Below are positions 25,247 to 34,715 of a stretch of 64,000 nt of DNA, one piece after another. A model generated the notes under the pieces. The model saw nothing but the letters and a program-made list of their open reading frames with translations. It searched no databases and was not told the DNA's origin. Source of the stretch: Hominifimenecus microfluidus (GTDB lineage: Bacteria > Bacillota > Clostridia > Lachnospirales > Lachnospiraceae); NCBI GenBank assembly GCA_020687485.1, contig JAJEQR010000007.1, positions 48,164-112,163 of the forward strand, read 5' to 3'. Numbering within the stretch: position 1 is the stretch's first letter; every line of letters starts with the position of its first letter. The translations under genes were made by a program, and so were the position numbers.

Positions 25247-26651
25247 CGTTTTCCCCTCCTTCCTGCGATTCTTTTTCATCAGGTTCTGTTCCGGTCGTGT
25301 CTGCCTGATCTCCTTCTTCCGGATCCTTCTGCGTTTTCTGATCCGTTTCCGGCTGTATAGGAAGCACGCTTTGCTGCTGTGCATTTCCTGCTTTTTCGTA
25401 CTGCTTTCCAACTTCTGTGATCGGAATATAATTTCCGTTCACGATCAGCTGATCGCCGCCTTCTGCATCCATCAGATCCAGTTTTCGTCGGCATTCATTC
25501 ACTTTTTGAATTCCGTTCTGGACACCTGTTGCGAAAATCTCCATCTGTGTCTTGCTGTCAGTTCTTAGTAAAACTTTTTCGTTCAGTTTGTAATATTTTC
25601 CTTCACTGAAAGCTTCTTCATCTGTCAATAACTTATAATTGACTTCTTCTTCGTACTGCTTTAACACAAAAAGCATCGTATCTGTCAGGAATGACAACTG
25701 CTGCATTTCGCTGTTGCTGTACGAAGATTTTGTATAATCATTGATCTGATTCGGCTTGATTCCGAATGCAGCTGCAATCTGAAGTGCTGAATATTTCTTT
25801 AATTCGATGAACTGGCTGTCCGAAAGTTTAATATCCAGCGGCGTCAGCTTCATCCCAAGTGGAACCGGAATGATTTTTCCGGCATTTTTTGCACCTGATC
25901 CGAATTCTTCAAATGCCTGCACCAGTTTTTCTTTCAAATCTTTGTTCAGATCTCCTGTGTATTCCAGCGTTGCTTTCCCAGTCAGTCCGCTTTCATATAA
26001 ACTGTTCAGATAGTCCTGTGATGCCGCTGCGCCCTCCACAGTTGTCTTCAATATTGCCTGCACAGGAAGCCCCGTAATACCATCCAAGCTGTGTGATGTC
26101 TTGAAATGCAGGACTTCATCTGTCCCGAACACATATTGCTGCCCGCTGTATTTATCGTTGTAGACGTACCAGATCTTTCCCCTTCCTCCGAAGTATCCTT
26201 CATCATCCACTACGATCTGCACGCAGTTCGACGGCATGATCCACAAGTCCATGACTTTGTATTCTCCGCCGTATTTTTTTCTTTTGAACTTCGACCTGAC
26301 ATATACATACGCATTTCCGAAGTGGTTTCGGTTCATCTCCACAGCATTCCAGAAAGCTGTGGGCGTCATAAATGGATTCGGTCTGTTTTTCAGCAGTTTC
26401 GCAACATCCGACAGTTCTGGTTCAATGATCCCTTTGTCTGTTTTTTGATAATATTTCCACGGTATTTTTGCCAGCGTTTCAGACATCATTTTCAAGCATG
26501 TGAAGTACGTTACTTCCGCCATCACATCCTTGTTTTTTCTTTTCACACCAAGCCATTCAAGAAATGATTCTTCCTTCATCGCTGGCGATGTTTCCACGGT
26601 GAAGTTCATTTTTTTCGCAATCCATCCTTTGAACTTCTGCCATACATTCAA
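25236..26651 (-). CDS. Phage portal protein (HK97 type)
   Basis: A 471-residue protein with the portal signatures EVTYFTCLKMMSETLAKIP near residue 45, LLKNRPNPFMTPTAFWNAVE and the KYSALQIAAAFGIKPNQIND stretch. The C-terminal 50 residues are acidic and Gln-rich. It forms the dodecameric DNA gate and lies between TerL and the protease, as in HK97-like phages. Confidence 0.95.
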   Translation of the reverse strand: MNVWQKFKGWIAKKMNFTVETSPAMKEESFLEWLGVKRKNKDVMAEVTYFTCLKMMSETLAKIPWKYYQKTDKGIIEPELSDVAKLLKNRPNPFMTPTAFWNAVEMNRNHFGNAYVYVRSKFKRKKYGGEYKVMDLWIMPSNCVQIVVDDEGYFGGRGKIWYVYNDKYSGQQYVFGTDEVLHFKTSHSLDGITGLPVQAILKTTVEGAAASQDYLNSLYESGLTGKATLEYTGDLNKDLKEKLVQAFEEFGSGAKNAGKIIPVPLGMKLTPLDIKLSDSQFIELKKYSALQIAAAFGIKPNQINDYTKSSYSNSEMQQLSFLTDTMLFVLKQYEEEVNYKLLTDEEAFSEGKYYKLNEKVLLRTDSKTQMEIFATGVQNGIQKVNECRRKLDLMDAEGGDQLIVNGNYIPITEVGKQYEKAGNAQQQSVLPIQPETDQKTQKDPEEGDQADTTGTEPDEKESQEGGENDEE

Positions 26652-26657
26652 CCTGCA

Positions 26658-28412
26658 TCACCCCCTCGCCTGTTTTTTCTTGCTTGCTTCATATAGTTTC
26701 AGCCATTCTTCGACCGATTCTGCTGTATTCTGTTTCACTTCGCCTTTCATTGCAGCTGTCCATGCGTCAATAATTGCATCTATCACGTCGATTCGTTCCG
26801 TCTGATACTCTTTGTCGATCTTGATTTCTCCGAAACTGTTGGAAGTTGTCTTTGCATTCGCGATCGACCATTTGATCATCGCGTTTCCATCGTGTTCCAC
26901 ATTTCCGGATTCAATTTCAAGTTTGAAATCAACCGTTGCATCATTCAGTGCCTTTGCTGACTGTGTTACAGCCACGCTGTCGAATCCCAATGCTTCCAGA
27001 TCAGTCAGGAAAGCTGACGCATTATGCGGATCATAAAGAACAAATTGCACATCCAGTTCATAATCAGTGATAATTTTTTCCAAGTAGGTTAAAATATACC
27101 GATAGTCAGTTTTTACCCCGCCCATCGTTTCTGTTACCGTCACAAGTCCGTCGCGGATCCATAAGTCATATTCCGTCCGGTCTGTTTTGATATGTTCTTC
27201 AACCCTTCTTTTCGGTATGAAACTGTGTGCATGAACAAAATATTTTCTGACATCATCTTTCAAGAACGGAAATACGATCGCCAATGACGTCAAATCTCCA
27301 CCAGCAGAAAGATCCAGTCCCACATAGCACTTCTGTCCCCGAAAATCTTCTAGTGTCTTCTTTGTTACGCCATTTTGCCACAATTCCATGTCTTTCAAAT
27401 AGACATCATTCGTCCATTGAATCCACATGTTCAGCTGCTTCACAATGAAATCGCGCAAACTGGATCCGCCCATTTCTTTCGCTGTTTCAGCAATCGGAAC
27501 CATGTTTTCAAGTGCTTCCGGATCATATTGCAGGATTGGATTCGCCTTGATCCAATTCTTCGGTGTCCACATGTCGTCTGTTTCATCCATTTGTGCGATG
27601 TATATGAACTGTGAATCATTGTGTGCAATGCCTTTCAGCACCTTCACGCAATATTCATACAATGCATAACATGGTGACTTCAGATCGAACCCTGCTGTCG
27701 TGATCACACTGATCAGCGCAGATTTCATCTTCTTGATTCCGCCTTCCAGAAGTTTGTACATCTGGTCGTTTTTGTGTGCATGGTATTCATCAACAATTCC
27801 AAGATACGGGCGGAATCCGTCGATCGACTTCGTATCTCCTGAAAGTGCCTTTATTTTGCTATGTGTCAGCAAACAATCTATTGTGCTGTTGTGTTCGTGT
27901 ATGTTGAAGCATTCATCCAGATCAGGATCTGACCGGATAAACTTCACAATTTCATTGAATACAATCAGCGACTGATCTTTTTTCGTTGCTGTGCAGTATA
28001 TCTGACCATATTTGTACTTCTCAAAATTTCCGTAATATGCAGCCAGAATTCCATTCAGAAAAGATTTACCGTTCTGTCTTCCAAGTTGCACATATGATGT
28101 TCGGAACCTTCTGTGTCCGCCTGTTTTTGTCCGCCATCCGTTCAGATTTCCAAGAATAAAACACTGGAATGCGTAACATTCGACCTGTTCTTCCTCTTCA
28201 CCTTCTGCGATGGTTAATGTTTCAGCGAATTCAATGATTCTTTCCGCCTGCTCCACATCAAAATAATATTTATATGGCGCAGCCTTTGACTTTTCGATGT
28301 CATCCAGATGACGCTTGCAGGCAAGTTTTACCAGATCCCCGGCAATTATTTTTCCCGCAAGGACATCCGCAGCGTACTGTGTTGTTCTGTCCTGCATCGC
28401 ATCATCACGCAA
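26658..28412 (-). CDS. terL: Terminase large subunit
   Basis: A 584-residue packaging motor. The ATPase domain has a P-loop-like LGRQNGKSFLNGILAAYYG near residue 115 and Walker B GIVDEYHA. The RNase H-like nuclease domain has GLDLSAGGDLTSLAIVF and VLYDPHNASAF. It overlaps the small subunit. The first in-frame start at 28412 is TTG; an ATG at 28397 (residue 6) is an alternative. It matches the Terminase_1 group of cos-type phages. Confidence 0.95.
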   Translation of the reverse strand: MRDDAMQDRTTQYAADVLAGKIIAGDLVKLACKRHLDDIEKSKAAPYKYYFDVEQAERIIEFAETLTIAEGEEEEQVECYAFQCFILGNLNGWRTKTGGHRRFRTSYVQLGRQNGKSFLNGILAAYYGNFEKYKYGQIYCTATKKDQSLIVFNEIVKFIRSDPDLDECFNIHEHNSTIDCLLTHSKIKALSGDTKSIDGFRPYLGIVDEYHAHKNDQMYKLLEGGIKKMKSALISVITTAGFDLKSPCYALYEYCVKVLKGIAHNDSQFIYIAQMDETDDMWTPKNWIKANPILQYDPEALENMVPIAETAKEMGGSSLRDFIVKQLNMWIQWTNDVYLKDMELWQNGVTKKTLEDFRGQKCYVGLDLSAGGDLTSLAIVFPFLKDDVRKYFVHAHSFIPKRRVEEHIKTDRTEYDLWIRDGLVTVTETMGGVKTDYRYILTYLEKIITDYELDVQFVLYDPHNASAFLTDLEALGFDSVAVTQSAKALNDATVDFKLEIESGNVEHDGNAMIKWSIANAKTTSNSFGEIKIDKEYQTERIDVIDAIIDAWTAAMKGEVKQNTAESVEEWLKLYEASKKKQARG

Positions 28413-28932
28413 ACTTGTCTTTAAATTTGTTTGTCTTCGGTGCTTCCGGTGCTTTTGGAATAATCAGACGGCATCTTGACGATACTGTCAGTCCAAAATC
28501 TGCTGCACCCTGTCGGCACTGTTTGAAATACCTGTCCTGAATGATCGCCAGACGTTCCACCTGACTGTTCACAACCTCATGTTCTGCCATGATCGGATTG
28601 CCTTCTGCATCTTTTTTCCCTGTGTCGTATGCCACAGTTACCATCAGTGGCTGCTTTGCAATCGTTTCTGTCACTTCTCTGTATTTCTCCTGCGCAATCA
28701 CTAACCGCGCCAGTGCTTCCACGTCCAAGTTTGAAATCAGGTCGATCGCCCGCAGTTCTTTCACTGTTTTTCTGAATGCCTTTTTCTGCGTAGCTGTCAG
28801 GTATGACGGCGGCGTCACTCTGTCCGACGGTGCTTTCACTTCCGTCCGTTCTCTTTCTGCGATCTCTGCCTTTGTCAGATGTTTCTTTCCTTTTGCTTGT
28901 ACCAGCGCGATCGGCTGTCGTTGTCCTGCCAT
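28405..28932 (-). CDS. terS: Terminase small subunit (P27 family)
   Basis: A 175-residue protein with a basic N-terminus, the P27 pattern VTPPSYLTATQKKAFRKTVK and LVIAQEKYREVTE, and a basic C-terminus. GGAGG lies upstream of the ATG. It binds the packaging site and recruits TerL. Confidence 0.92.
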   Translation of the reverse strand: MAGQRQPIALVQAKGKKHLTKAEIAERERTEVKAPSDRVTPPSYLTATQKKAFRKTVKELRAIDLISNLDVEALARLVIAQEKYREVTETIAKQPLMVTVAYDTGKKDAEGNPIMAEHEVVNSQVERLAIIQDRYFKQCRQGAADFGLTVSSRCRLIIPKAPEAPKTNKFKDKFA

Positions 28933-29055
28933 TATATCGACCTCCTTTCCCGCTGCTTTCCCTTGCGGATTGTGTCAGAATCTGACACATGACCGTTTGC
29001 CCTTATACCTGAAATTTCCGTGGGGAGTTTTCTCCACAGAATAGAGGGGGCGCGA

Positions 29056-29523
29056 CTAATCCAGCCCGGTCAAAACTTTTTCGATACCCCCTACCCCTTT
29101 CCAGTGCTGCCGGATAATGTTTCGCAGCAGCTCCTGCGTCTGTCTTTTCGTTGCTTCATCCTTCTTGTACAGCGCACTGATGATCCCGTGGTTTCCATTG
29201 CTTAACGGGAATAGGTTTTCCACGTTCAAGCGTTGTGTCCAGTCTTCTTCTATCTCCGTGATGTGGTGTACCATGTCAGCCACAACAATCTTGTGTTGAA
29301 CATAGTACGCATACATGTCCAAGCTGTCATATAAAGACAGTGCAAACGCCCGTACTTTGCGCCATTCCGCCGACACATAGAAAGCCGCTGCTTTCTTATT
29401 TCTTCGGCGCAGATTGTATTCCATATGCCTTGACATCTTGTCGCTTTCCTTCGCTTCGCAGTCCGGACACAGGCGTAATTCCTGCGGTATCAATATCCCG
29501 CATTTGCATCTGTGTAATAGCAC
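29056..29523 (-). CDS. HNH endonuclease beside terminase
   Basis: A 155-residue protein with an N-terminal zinc pair (CKCG...CPDC) and the HNH core VHHITEIEEDW, NLFPLSNGNH. The start is a GTG at 29523 with AAGGTGG upstream. HNH proteins next to TerS take part in cos-site cleavage and packaging in HK97-like phages, which implies cos packaging here. Confidence 0.9.
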   Translation of the reverse strand: MLLHRCKCGILIPQELRLCPDCEAKESDKMSRHMEYNLRRRNKKAAAFYVSAEWRKVRAFALSLYDSLDMYAYYVQHKIVVADMVHHITEIEEDWTQRLNVENLFPLSNGNHGIISALYKKDEATKRQTQELLRNIIRQHWKGVGGIEKVLTGLD

Positions 29524-29615
29524 TATGTACCACCTTCTTTCGTGCTATATACACACCGCACGCAGGCATCTTTGTGGATGCCCGTTGCAGTGTTCAGAAG
29601 GGCGTGGAAATGGCA

Positions 29616-29651
29616 ATAAAAAAGCGACTGCACACTTCTGTACAATCGCTT
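29616..29651 (-). terminator. Terminator between early and late regions
   Basis: On the minus strand AAGCGATTGTACA pairs (with G-U pairs) with TGTGCAGTCGCTT, followed by TTTTTATT. It separates the late regulator from the HNH-terminase operon, which probably begins at a regulated late promoter. The rest of the 230-bp gap shows nothing else. Confidence 0.7.
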
Positions 29652-29754
29652 CTTGCAACTTTCCACGCTATCAGTTTACATCTTTCATCCCACCATTAAA
29701 ACCCCAGCTTTTCCCCAACTTTTCCCCAAAAAGAAAAGCAAAAAGGATTTCTTT

Positions 29755-30255
29755 TTAATATTTTTCAACGCCATCTATCCCGAATAACTTCACTGACATT
29801 TTCCTAATCAGTTCTTTTGACCATCTGGACGGTGTGTTCTTTCCGCAGTTCTGGATGTCTGCAATCTCTTCATACGATACCCCATCAATATAATGCATTT
29901 TAAAGGCATCGTATTTATATACCATTTCTTTCATTTCATATTCTGCCCGCAGTTCTTCCATTGTTCTGTCAATATTCGCAATCATCATCGCTGTCTTCAT
30001 TTTTGATCTGCGAACACTTCCAAGATGTGCGCCTTCTCCTCTGAATACATCATACTGTTCTTCCTTCAGTTCATCTTCCTCTGATACTGCGCTTTCAATG
30101 TGTCTTTTCATTTCGATGTATTCTTCCATCAGCATCCGTGTGTTGTGCAGTACCTGCTGCCTGCGGATCTGTCTTTCCGCTTCCAGTGCTGTCTGCACCA
30201 CCTTCTTCACGAAGGTTTCTTCATTCTTTTCCTTTTCCTGCTCCATATTTGCCAC
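29755..30255 (-). CDS. Sigma-like late transcription regulator (ArpU/RinA type)
   Basis: A 166-residue protein. A charged coiled-coil N-terminal half is followed by a sigma region 4-type HTH (MHYIDGVSYEEIADIQNCGK, then NTPSRWSKELIRKM). Proteins of this type at the end of the early region switch on late genes in Firmicute phages. Its placement just before the terminase block fits. Confidence 0.75.
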   Translation of the reverse strand: MANMEQEKEKNEETFVKKVVQTALEAERQIRRQQVLHNTRMLMEEYIEMKRHIESAVSEEDELKEEQYDVFRGEGAHLGSVRRSKMKTAMMIANIDRTMEELRAEYEMKEMVYKYDAFKMHYIDGVSYEEIADIQNCGKNTPSRWSKELIRKMSVKLFGIDGVEKY

Positions 30256-30270
30256 ACCATCCTTCCTTTA

Positions 30271-30888
30271 TTATCCTTTTGTCGTCTTCTTTTTCGGTGG
30301 TCTATACTGCTGCCGTTTCGGTCGTTTTACCATCGGAATTCCTCGCCTTCTGCGCTCATTATTTGACATCCGGCTTTTCTCCTCATAATACCGCCGCCAT
30401 AACTCTCTTTTTCTGATCTGTGTTTCTGTCATCGTATTATTTTCATGTATACGCCTGAAAATCTCTGATATTTTATCAGCTACCTGTCGTATATTCTCCA
30501 TCATTTCCGCAAATGCCATATTCAGCTTCACAGCTGCATCACTGATCATTTTCAATGTTTCTGCTGCCTTATCCGGCGACAGATTCCATTCCGCTTCCGT
30601 TTTTCTGATCACTTTTTCCACTTCCTCCGGTTCAACCTGCATTTTAGCCGCAATATAAAATTTTCTGTCTTCATATGCCGGAAGATCTTCGATTTTTCGG
30701 ATTTCTGCATCTTCTGTTTCCTTTTTTTCTTCCGGTAGCGGAATATCATTTACAGGAATTACCATTTCCGGCTTCTGGTCTTTTTCTTCGACCTGAATTC
30801 CGCCTTTTTTGTATTTCTTCATTCCGATCTTCATTTTTGTTTCTTCGATCGCCTGTCCTACTTTTCTAAACGCTTCTTTCAGCCCCAT
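30271..30888 (-). CDS. Hypothetical early protein (205 aa)
   Basis: A highly charged, helical protein with a strongly basic C-terminus (KRPKRQQYRPPKKKTTKG). It lies between ssb and the late regulator. The basic tail suggests nucleic-acid binding. I do not recognise a family. Confidence 0.65.
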   Translation of the reverse strand: MGLKEAFRKVGQAIEETKMKIGMKKYKKGGIQVEEKDQKPEMVIPVNDIPLPEEKKETEDAEIRKIEDLPAYEDRKFYIAAKMQVEPEEVEKVIRKTEAEWNLSPDKAAETLKMISDAAVKLNMAFAEMMENIRQVADKISEIFRRIHENNTMTETQIRKRELWRRYYEEKSRMSNNERRRRGIPMVKRPKRQQYRPPKKKTTKG

Positions 30889-30911
30889 ATCGTCACATCC
30901 TTCCTTTTCGC

Positions 30912-31346
30912 TTAATTGAAAGGCAATTCTTCGTCAATGCCTTCCGGTATATTCATAAATCCATCATTTTCCGTCTGATCCGCTTTTTGATGTCCTCCTG
31001 CTCCCCCGGATCCTTCTGCTGCCGCTTTGCTTTCTGCGAATTCGATGTCTTCCGCAATCACTTCCGTCGTGTATACTTTGATATTGTCTTTATTTGTGTA
31101 GCTTCCTGTCTGGATACGCCCGGTCAACACAATCTTCGTTCCCTGATGCACATACTTTTCCACAAATTCCGCACTTTTCCCAAAAGCAACACAAGAAGGA
31201 AAGTCAGCATCTTGCTGACCTTCCTGTTTTCTGCCCCTTTTATCGACCGCAAGCATAAATCTTGCAATCGCCATTGGATCCTGCCCCTGTGTGTATCTCA
31301 CCTGTGGATCCCGTGTTAAACGTCCCATCAGAATCACTTTGTTCAT
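30912..31346 (-). CDS. ssb: Single-stranded DNA-binding protein
   Basis: A 144-residue OB-fold protein. It starts MNKVILMGRLTRDPQVRYTQ, has a core CVAFGKSAEFVEKYVHQGTK and ends with an acidic, proline-poor tail EGIDEELPFN, the usual partner-binding tip. It coats single strands made during replication, fitting the HUH-type Rep upstream in the same operon. It overlaps the preceding gene by 4 bp. Confidence 0.96.
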   Translation of the reverse strand: MNKVILMGRLTRDPQVRYTQGQDPMAIARFMLAVDKRGRKQEGQQDADFPSCVAFGKSAEFVEKYVHQGTKIVLTGRIQTGSYTNKDNIKVYTTEVIAEDIEFAESKAAAEGSGGAGGHQKADQTENDGFMNIPEGIDEELPFN

Positions 31347-31894
31347 GCTTTTATCCCTCCTATTAACCTTTCCGTTATCTGTTCATACAGTTTCTTGAAT
31401 ATATCTCTTTCAGTCCTTGTCTTGATCAGTTCTTCATTCATTTCTGTCTGTACTTTCGCTTCTGTCTTTTTCTCCTCTGCTTTTTTCTCTTCTTTCTGAT
31501 CAGTGACAACTGTTTTGTCCTTCGTCGCCCCCCCCGCATCGCCTAAACCGATCGAGATCATCAGCCCTATGTCGATGTTCTGCATCTCCTGCGCTGTACA
31601 CACTCCGATGTATTTTCCAATGCGCTCCACAGCGACTGTGTGGATCTGTTCGCACAAAACAGTGCTGGCACGCCCTGTTGATCGGATCGTGCAATGTGTC
31701 GGAAGCTCATTCTTTGGCTGCGTTGTCAAATATACAACTTCCAGCGTCTGACTGTTTTTATTATTTTTATCATTGCTAACGATCACGCCCGGTCTGTCTG
31801 CCTGCTGTTCGCTTCCTGTGTTGTATCCTCCCCGGCTTATATAATAGATTTCTCCTCTTTTTACATCATCTTTCGGAAGTGTTGTTATCTGCAT
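31343..31894 (-). CDS. MazF/PemK-like protein with coiled-coil tail
   Basis: A 183-residue protein. Residues about 1-120 show the MazF/PemK fold: VKRGEIYYISRG, RPGVIVSNDKNN, LEVVYLTTQP and a late TVLCEQIHTVAVERIGKY strand/helix. The C-terminal 60 residues are a charged coiled coil. The ATG at 31894 has GAAAGGAG upstream. No MazE-like antitoxin gene is adjacent. It may be an RNase, a toxin regulator or a repurposed phage protein. Confidence 0.8.
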   Translation of the reverse strand: MQITTLPKDDVKRGEIYYISRGGYNTGSEQQADRPGVIVSNDKNNKNSQTLEVVYLTTQPKNELPTHCTIRSTGRASTVLCEQIHTVAVERIGKYIGVCTAQEMQNIDIGLMISIGLGDAGGATKDKTVVTDQKEEKKAEEKKTEAKVQTEMNEELIKTRTERDIFKKLYEQITERLIGGIKA

Positions 31895-32057
31895 CTTTCC
31901 TTTCTCCTTTCCTGTCCATGTCTTTAATACCCTGACTGATTGCCTTTGCTGCAATTATGATCAGACCTGCAAGAATCGCCGCTGCCAGTATCATCACAAG
32001 CCAGATCAGCAACGATCCTGTTGCATTTATCATTCTTTCGATGTTCATCTGCATCAT
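31866..32057 (-). CDS. Small single-span membrane protein
   Basis: A 63-residue protein with one hydrophobic helix (SLLIWLVMILAAAILAGLII) and a charged C-terminal tail. It starts in an ATGA overlap with the upstream gene and ends 29 bp inside the next. Function unknown. Confidence 0.65.
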   Translation of the reverse strand: MMQMNIERMINATGSLLIWLVMILAAAILAGLIIIAAKAISQGIKDMDRKGERKDADNNTSER

Positions 32058-32431
32058 GATCCGATTTCCTCCTTGTATTGTTCCTTCAGCATAATCATTC
32101 TTTCTTCCTGCTGCTTCTTGATCTTTTCAATCTTTGTGATCAGACGCTGGATCGTCTGCGCCCGACTTCGGATCTGTCTATGCAGTTTGATCTGTCGTTC
32201 CACCTGCTGCCGCTTCTGAATCAAGAACTGCATTTCATGATCTACAATCAGCACTGTGTATTTCTTCCCGCATTCCTGACAGGTAAAATACTGTTCTGTC
32301 ACGTTGAATCCTTCCGCCTGTCTTGCGATGATCCTTGTTTTCACATTTATGTGTTCAATTACAGATCCGCAGACGTCGCAAACAACTTCTGATCCGTTTC
32401 TGTACGCTTCTTCATTGAATTTCTTTTCCAT
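32054..32431 (-). CDS. Zinc-ribbon protein with coiled coil (125 aa)
   Basis: I begin at the ATG at 32431 preceded by GAAAGGAG. Two CxxC pairs (CDVCGS and CQECGK) form a zinc ribbon. A long basic coiled coil follows (FLIQKRQQVERQIKLHRQIR). It could bind nucleic acid. Function unknown. Confidence 0.7.
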   Translation of the reverse strand: MEKKFNEEAYRNGSEVVCDVCGSVIEHINVKTRIIARQAEGFNVTEQYFTCQECGKKYTVLIVDHEMQFLIQKRQQVERQIKLHRQIRSRAQTIQRLITKIEKIKKQQEERMIMLKEQYKEEIGS

Positions 32432-32445
32432 GTCGTTCTCCTTTC

Positions 32446-32718
32446 CTATGTCGCAGGCATCAGGACATCTTGACTGTTTTCCTGATCCGGCTGCGCGTGT
32501 GCGGGCATCACCCCGCACATATGCGCCATCATTGCAGCGATCGCTGTGTCAAATTCCGGTTCCAGCTTTTCATACTGATCATCCGGCATCGTTTTCCATA
32601 GCTGCGTCTGAATTTCTCTAATTCCGATCATAGCGTTCATCAGTCTATCCTGTGTCAGCAACTTCTTTGCGCTGTATGTCTTCAATTCCGGTTTTATAAA
32701 TTTATCTTTATCTGCCAT
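32446..32718 (-). CDS. Hypothetical protein downstream of parB (90 aa)
   Basis: A helical 90-residue protein starting MADKDKFIKPELKTYSAKKL. Its ATG overlaps the parB stop by one base, so it is probably co-translated. No known motif. Confidence 0.65.
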   Translation of the reverse strand: MADKDKFIKPELKTYSAKKLLTQDRLMNAMIGIREIQTQLWKTMPDDQYEKLEPEFDTAIAAMMAHMCGVMPAHAQPDQENSQDVLMPAT

Positions 32719-34085
32719 CAGTCTTCATCCCCCAAGTCAATCAATCCCAGTGCTTCCGCATCGTAGACATCCATGATCCCGATGACAGCATATCCTTCAA
32801 TGATCGCACTGGATGTCTGCGCATCGTCTGCGCATGTAATGCACACACGCATCTGTTCGCCTGTTGACCTTCCATCGCAGAATGCAAGCAGTGTCAAAAT
32901 TTCCTTTTCTCTGTATCCTGCCTGATCCTCTTTTACAATCATGTGGCGGATCTTTCCTTCTTTGATGTCTTTGAACAGTTCCGCCGACACTCGCATCATT
33001 CGCGCTTTCTTTTCATCCGAAGGCAGGTTCTGCATCTTTTCTTCCTGCTCCATTTCAGTCAGCTTTTTCGCCGTTTCCCTGTCGATTGCCGCCTGTTCCT
33101 CGTCATATCGCTGTTCCGGCGTCTTTTCAGCTTCCGCTTTATCAACATAACGATCACAGTCCTGACATGTCCCTGTTTTCACGTTGCATTCTGAATATCG
33201 CTGGCATGAATAGCAAAGTGATGTGATGCTTTCCGGATGTGCCTGCTGCCATTCTTCTTCCTGCTCCTCTTCTGCTTCCTCCTGCTCCCATTCCTCCGGA
33301 TCTTCCGGCAAATTCATCTGTCCCGGAATTTCTGCTTTCTCTGCTGCTTCTTCGATCTCTTTCTTTGCCTGTTTCACTTCTTTTAATGACAGCCCGCCTT
33401 CTTTGTACTTTTCCAGCAGTTCCATCTGCTTATCCTCTGCCATTCCGCTAATTTCATATGCTGCTGAAAATGTCAAGCGACCTTCTTTCAGTTCTGCTGA
33501 AAATTCAGGAATTAAATGCTTATTGATGCTTTCAATCTGTGCAATTTTCGTTCCGGTCGTGTTCATGATCGAAGCGATCACGTCCCGCAGGCGTCCGCTG
33601 TCCAATTTGTACCCCTGAAGTGTCAATCCATTATCCTTCATGTACTGAAGCGATTCCTTCAGGCGTTTTTCTTCTTCCAGCATGTCAGCGATCGTTTTAT
33701 CACGATACGCATTCGCAATGATCAGCTGCACCATTTCTTCGTTCTCTTCAGCTGCGCTTTTGATCTGACATGTCACCGTTTCAAAATCTTCATATCCCTT
33801 TTCCAGTAACAAATTCAATGCACGCCATCTTCTTTCCCCGGCGATGATCTTATATTCTCCGCGTTCACACGGCGCATATGCCACTGTCATATTCTCCATC
33901 AGACCAACCGCCAAGATCTCCTGTGCCAGCTGTTCAATTCCCGGCATCGAATAAAAATTCCTGTCATTGCTGTAAATCTTCCGGATGCTAATGTCCCGTG
34001 TCCGGAATCTTGCTTTCGGTTTCTCTTCTGCTGCTGCCTTGCTGTTTTTATTTAAAGCATCCATTACGCTCCATCCTGCTGCCAT
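32718..34085 (-). CDS. parB: ParB-like partition/nuclease-fold protein
   Basis: A 455-residue protein. The ParB N-terminal domain (about 28-130) carries the signature YKIIAGERRWRALNLL. A central helical DNA-binding region has RLTFSAAYEISGM. The C-terminal part contains a cysteine cluster (CYSCQRYSEC, CQDCDRY) and an acidic linker. It is encoded downstream of ParA. It should bind a centromere-like site and help keep a plasmid-like form of the phage. Confidence 0.88.
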   Translation of the reverse strand: MAAGWSVMDALNKNSKAAAEEKPKARFRTRDISIRKIYSNDRNFYSMPGIEQLAQEILAVGLMENMTVAYAPCERGEYKIIAGERRWRALNLLLEKGYEDFETVTCQIKSAAEENEEMVQLIIANAYRDKTIADMLEEEKRLKESLQYMKDNGLTLQGYKLDSGRLRDVIASIMNTTGTKIAQIESINKHLIPEFSAELKEGRLTFSAAYEISGMAEDKQMELLEKYKEGGLSLKEVKQAKKEIEEAAEKAEIPGQMNLPEDPEEWEQEEAEEEQEEEWQQAHPESITSLCYSCQRYSECNVKTGTCQDCDRYVDKAEAEKTPEQRYDEEQAAIDRETAKKLTEMEQEEKMQNLPSDEKKARMMRVSAELFKDIKEGKIRHMIVKEDQAGYREKEILTLLAFCDGRSTGEQMRVCITCADDAQTSSAIIEGYAVIGIMDVYDAEALGLIDLGDED

Positions 34086-34087
34086 GT

Positions 34088-34468
34088 TTATTCCTCCTCT
34101 GCTTTCATCGTGATCGTTATCTGTTCCAGCACCTTCCGGCTTGCATTCTTCACATCCGCATGTGAATCACTTCTGTCTTTTTCTATGTACTTCTGAATTA
34201 AACGCTTTGTCTTCTCCGGATCCAGAATGATCCTAAACTTCGCAATCGCTTCATCGAACCTTTTCTGTATCTGTTTATCCGTCATATTGCTATCATCAAT
34301 TTCACGAAAAATCGGTTCTGCTTCTGTTTCGTCGATCTGATCAATAATGTCCGTGATCTCCTCTTGCAGATCCCGCATTCTCTTTTTCAGTTCGTCCGCC
34401 TGCTTTGCTCTGTCCTGAAGCTGATTGAATGTCTTCAGACTGATTGTTACCTGTCCATCAATTTCCAT
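34088..34468 (-). CDS. Hypothetical coiled-coil protein between parA and parB
   Basis: A 126-residue protein starting MEIDGQVTISLKTFNQLQD at the ATG at 34468 with AGAGGAAC upstream. A coiled coil (KKRMRDLQEEITDIIDQID) precedes a helical C-terminus. It lies within the par operon. It could be a partition accessory protein. Confidence 0.65.
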   Translation of the reverse strand: MEIDGQVTISLKTFNQLQDRAKQADELKKRMRDLQEEITDIIDQIDETEAEPIFREIDDSNMTDKQIQKRFDEAIAKFRIILDPEKTKRLIQKYIEKDRSDSHADVKNASRKVLEQITITMKAEEE

Positions 34469-34713
34469 TTTTTCTGTTCCTCTTTTATATCTTTCAATAT
34501 TTTCTTCATGCAACTTCTTATGGCCTTTTCCGTCATACCGTCAGAAACAAGCATATAGTCACGATCTATCACTGGTTTCAAGATCCGAATTTCTCCATAA
34601 AATCTGTCAGGCATTCCTTTTTCAGAAACAACTTTCTGTCCATTCACCCGTATTTCGTATCCAGTTCCTTTTATTTCTTCTTTTGCTATCTGGTTCAAAC
34701 TTATTGCTTTCAT
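34447..34713 (-). CDS. Hypothetical 88-aa protein in the par operon
   Basis: It starts at the ATG at 34713 with GGAGG upstream, just after parA. It begins MKAISLNQIAKEEIKGTGYE and has a short beta-rich part and a basic C-terminal helix. Not recognised. Confidence 0.65.
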   Translation of the reverse strand: MKAISLNQIAKEEIKGTGYEIRVNGQKVVSEKGMPDRFYGEIRILKPVIDRDYMLVSDGMTEKAIRSCMKKILKDIKEEQKKWKLMDR

Positions 34714-34715
34714 GT

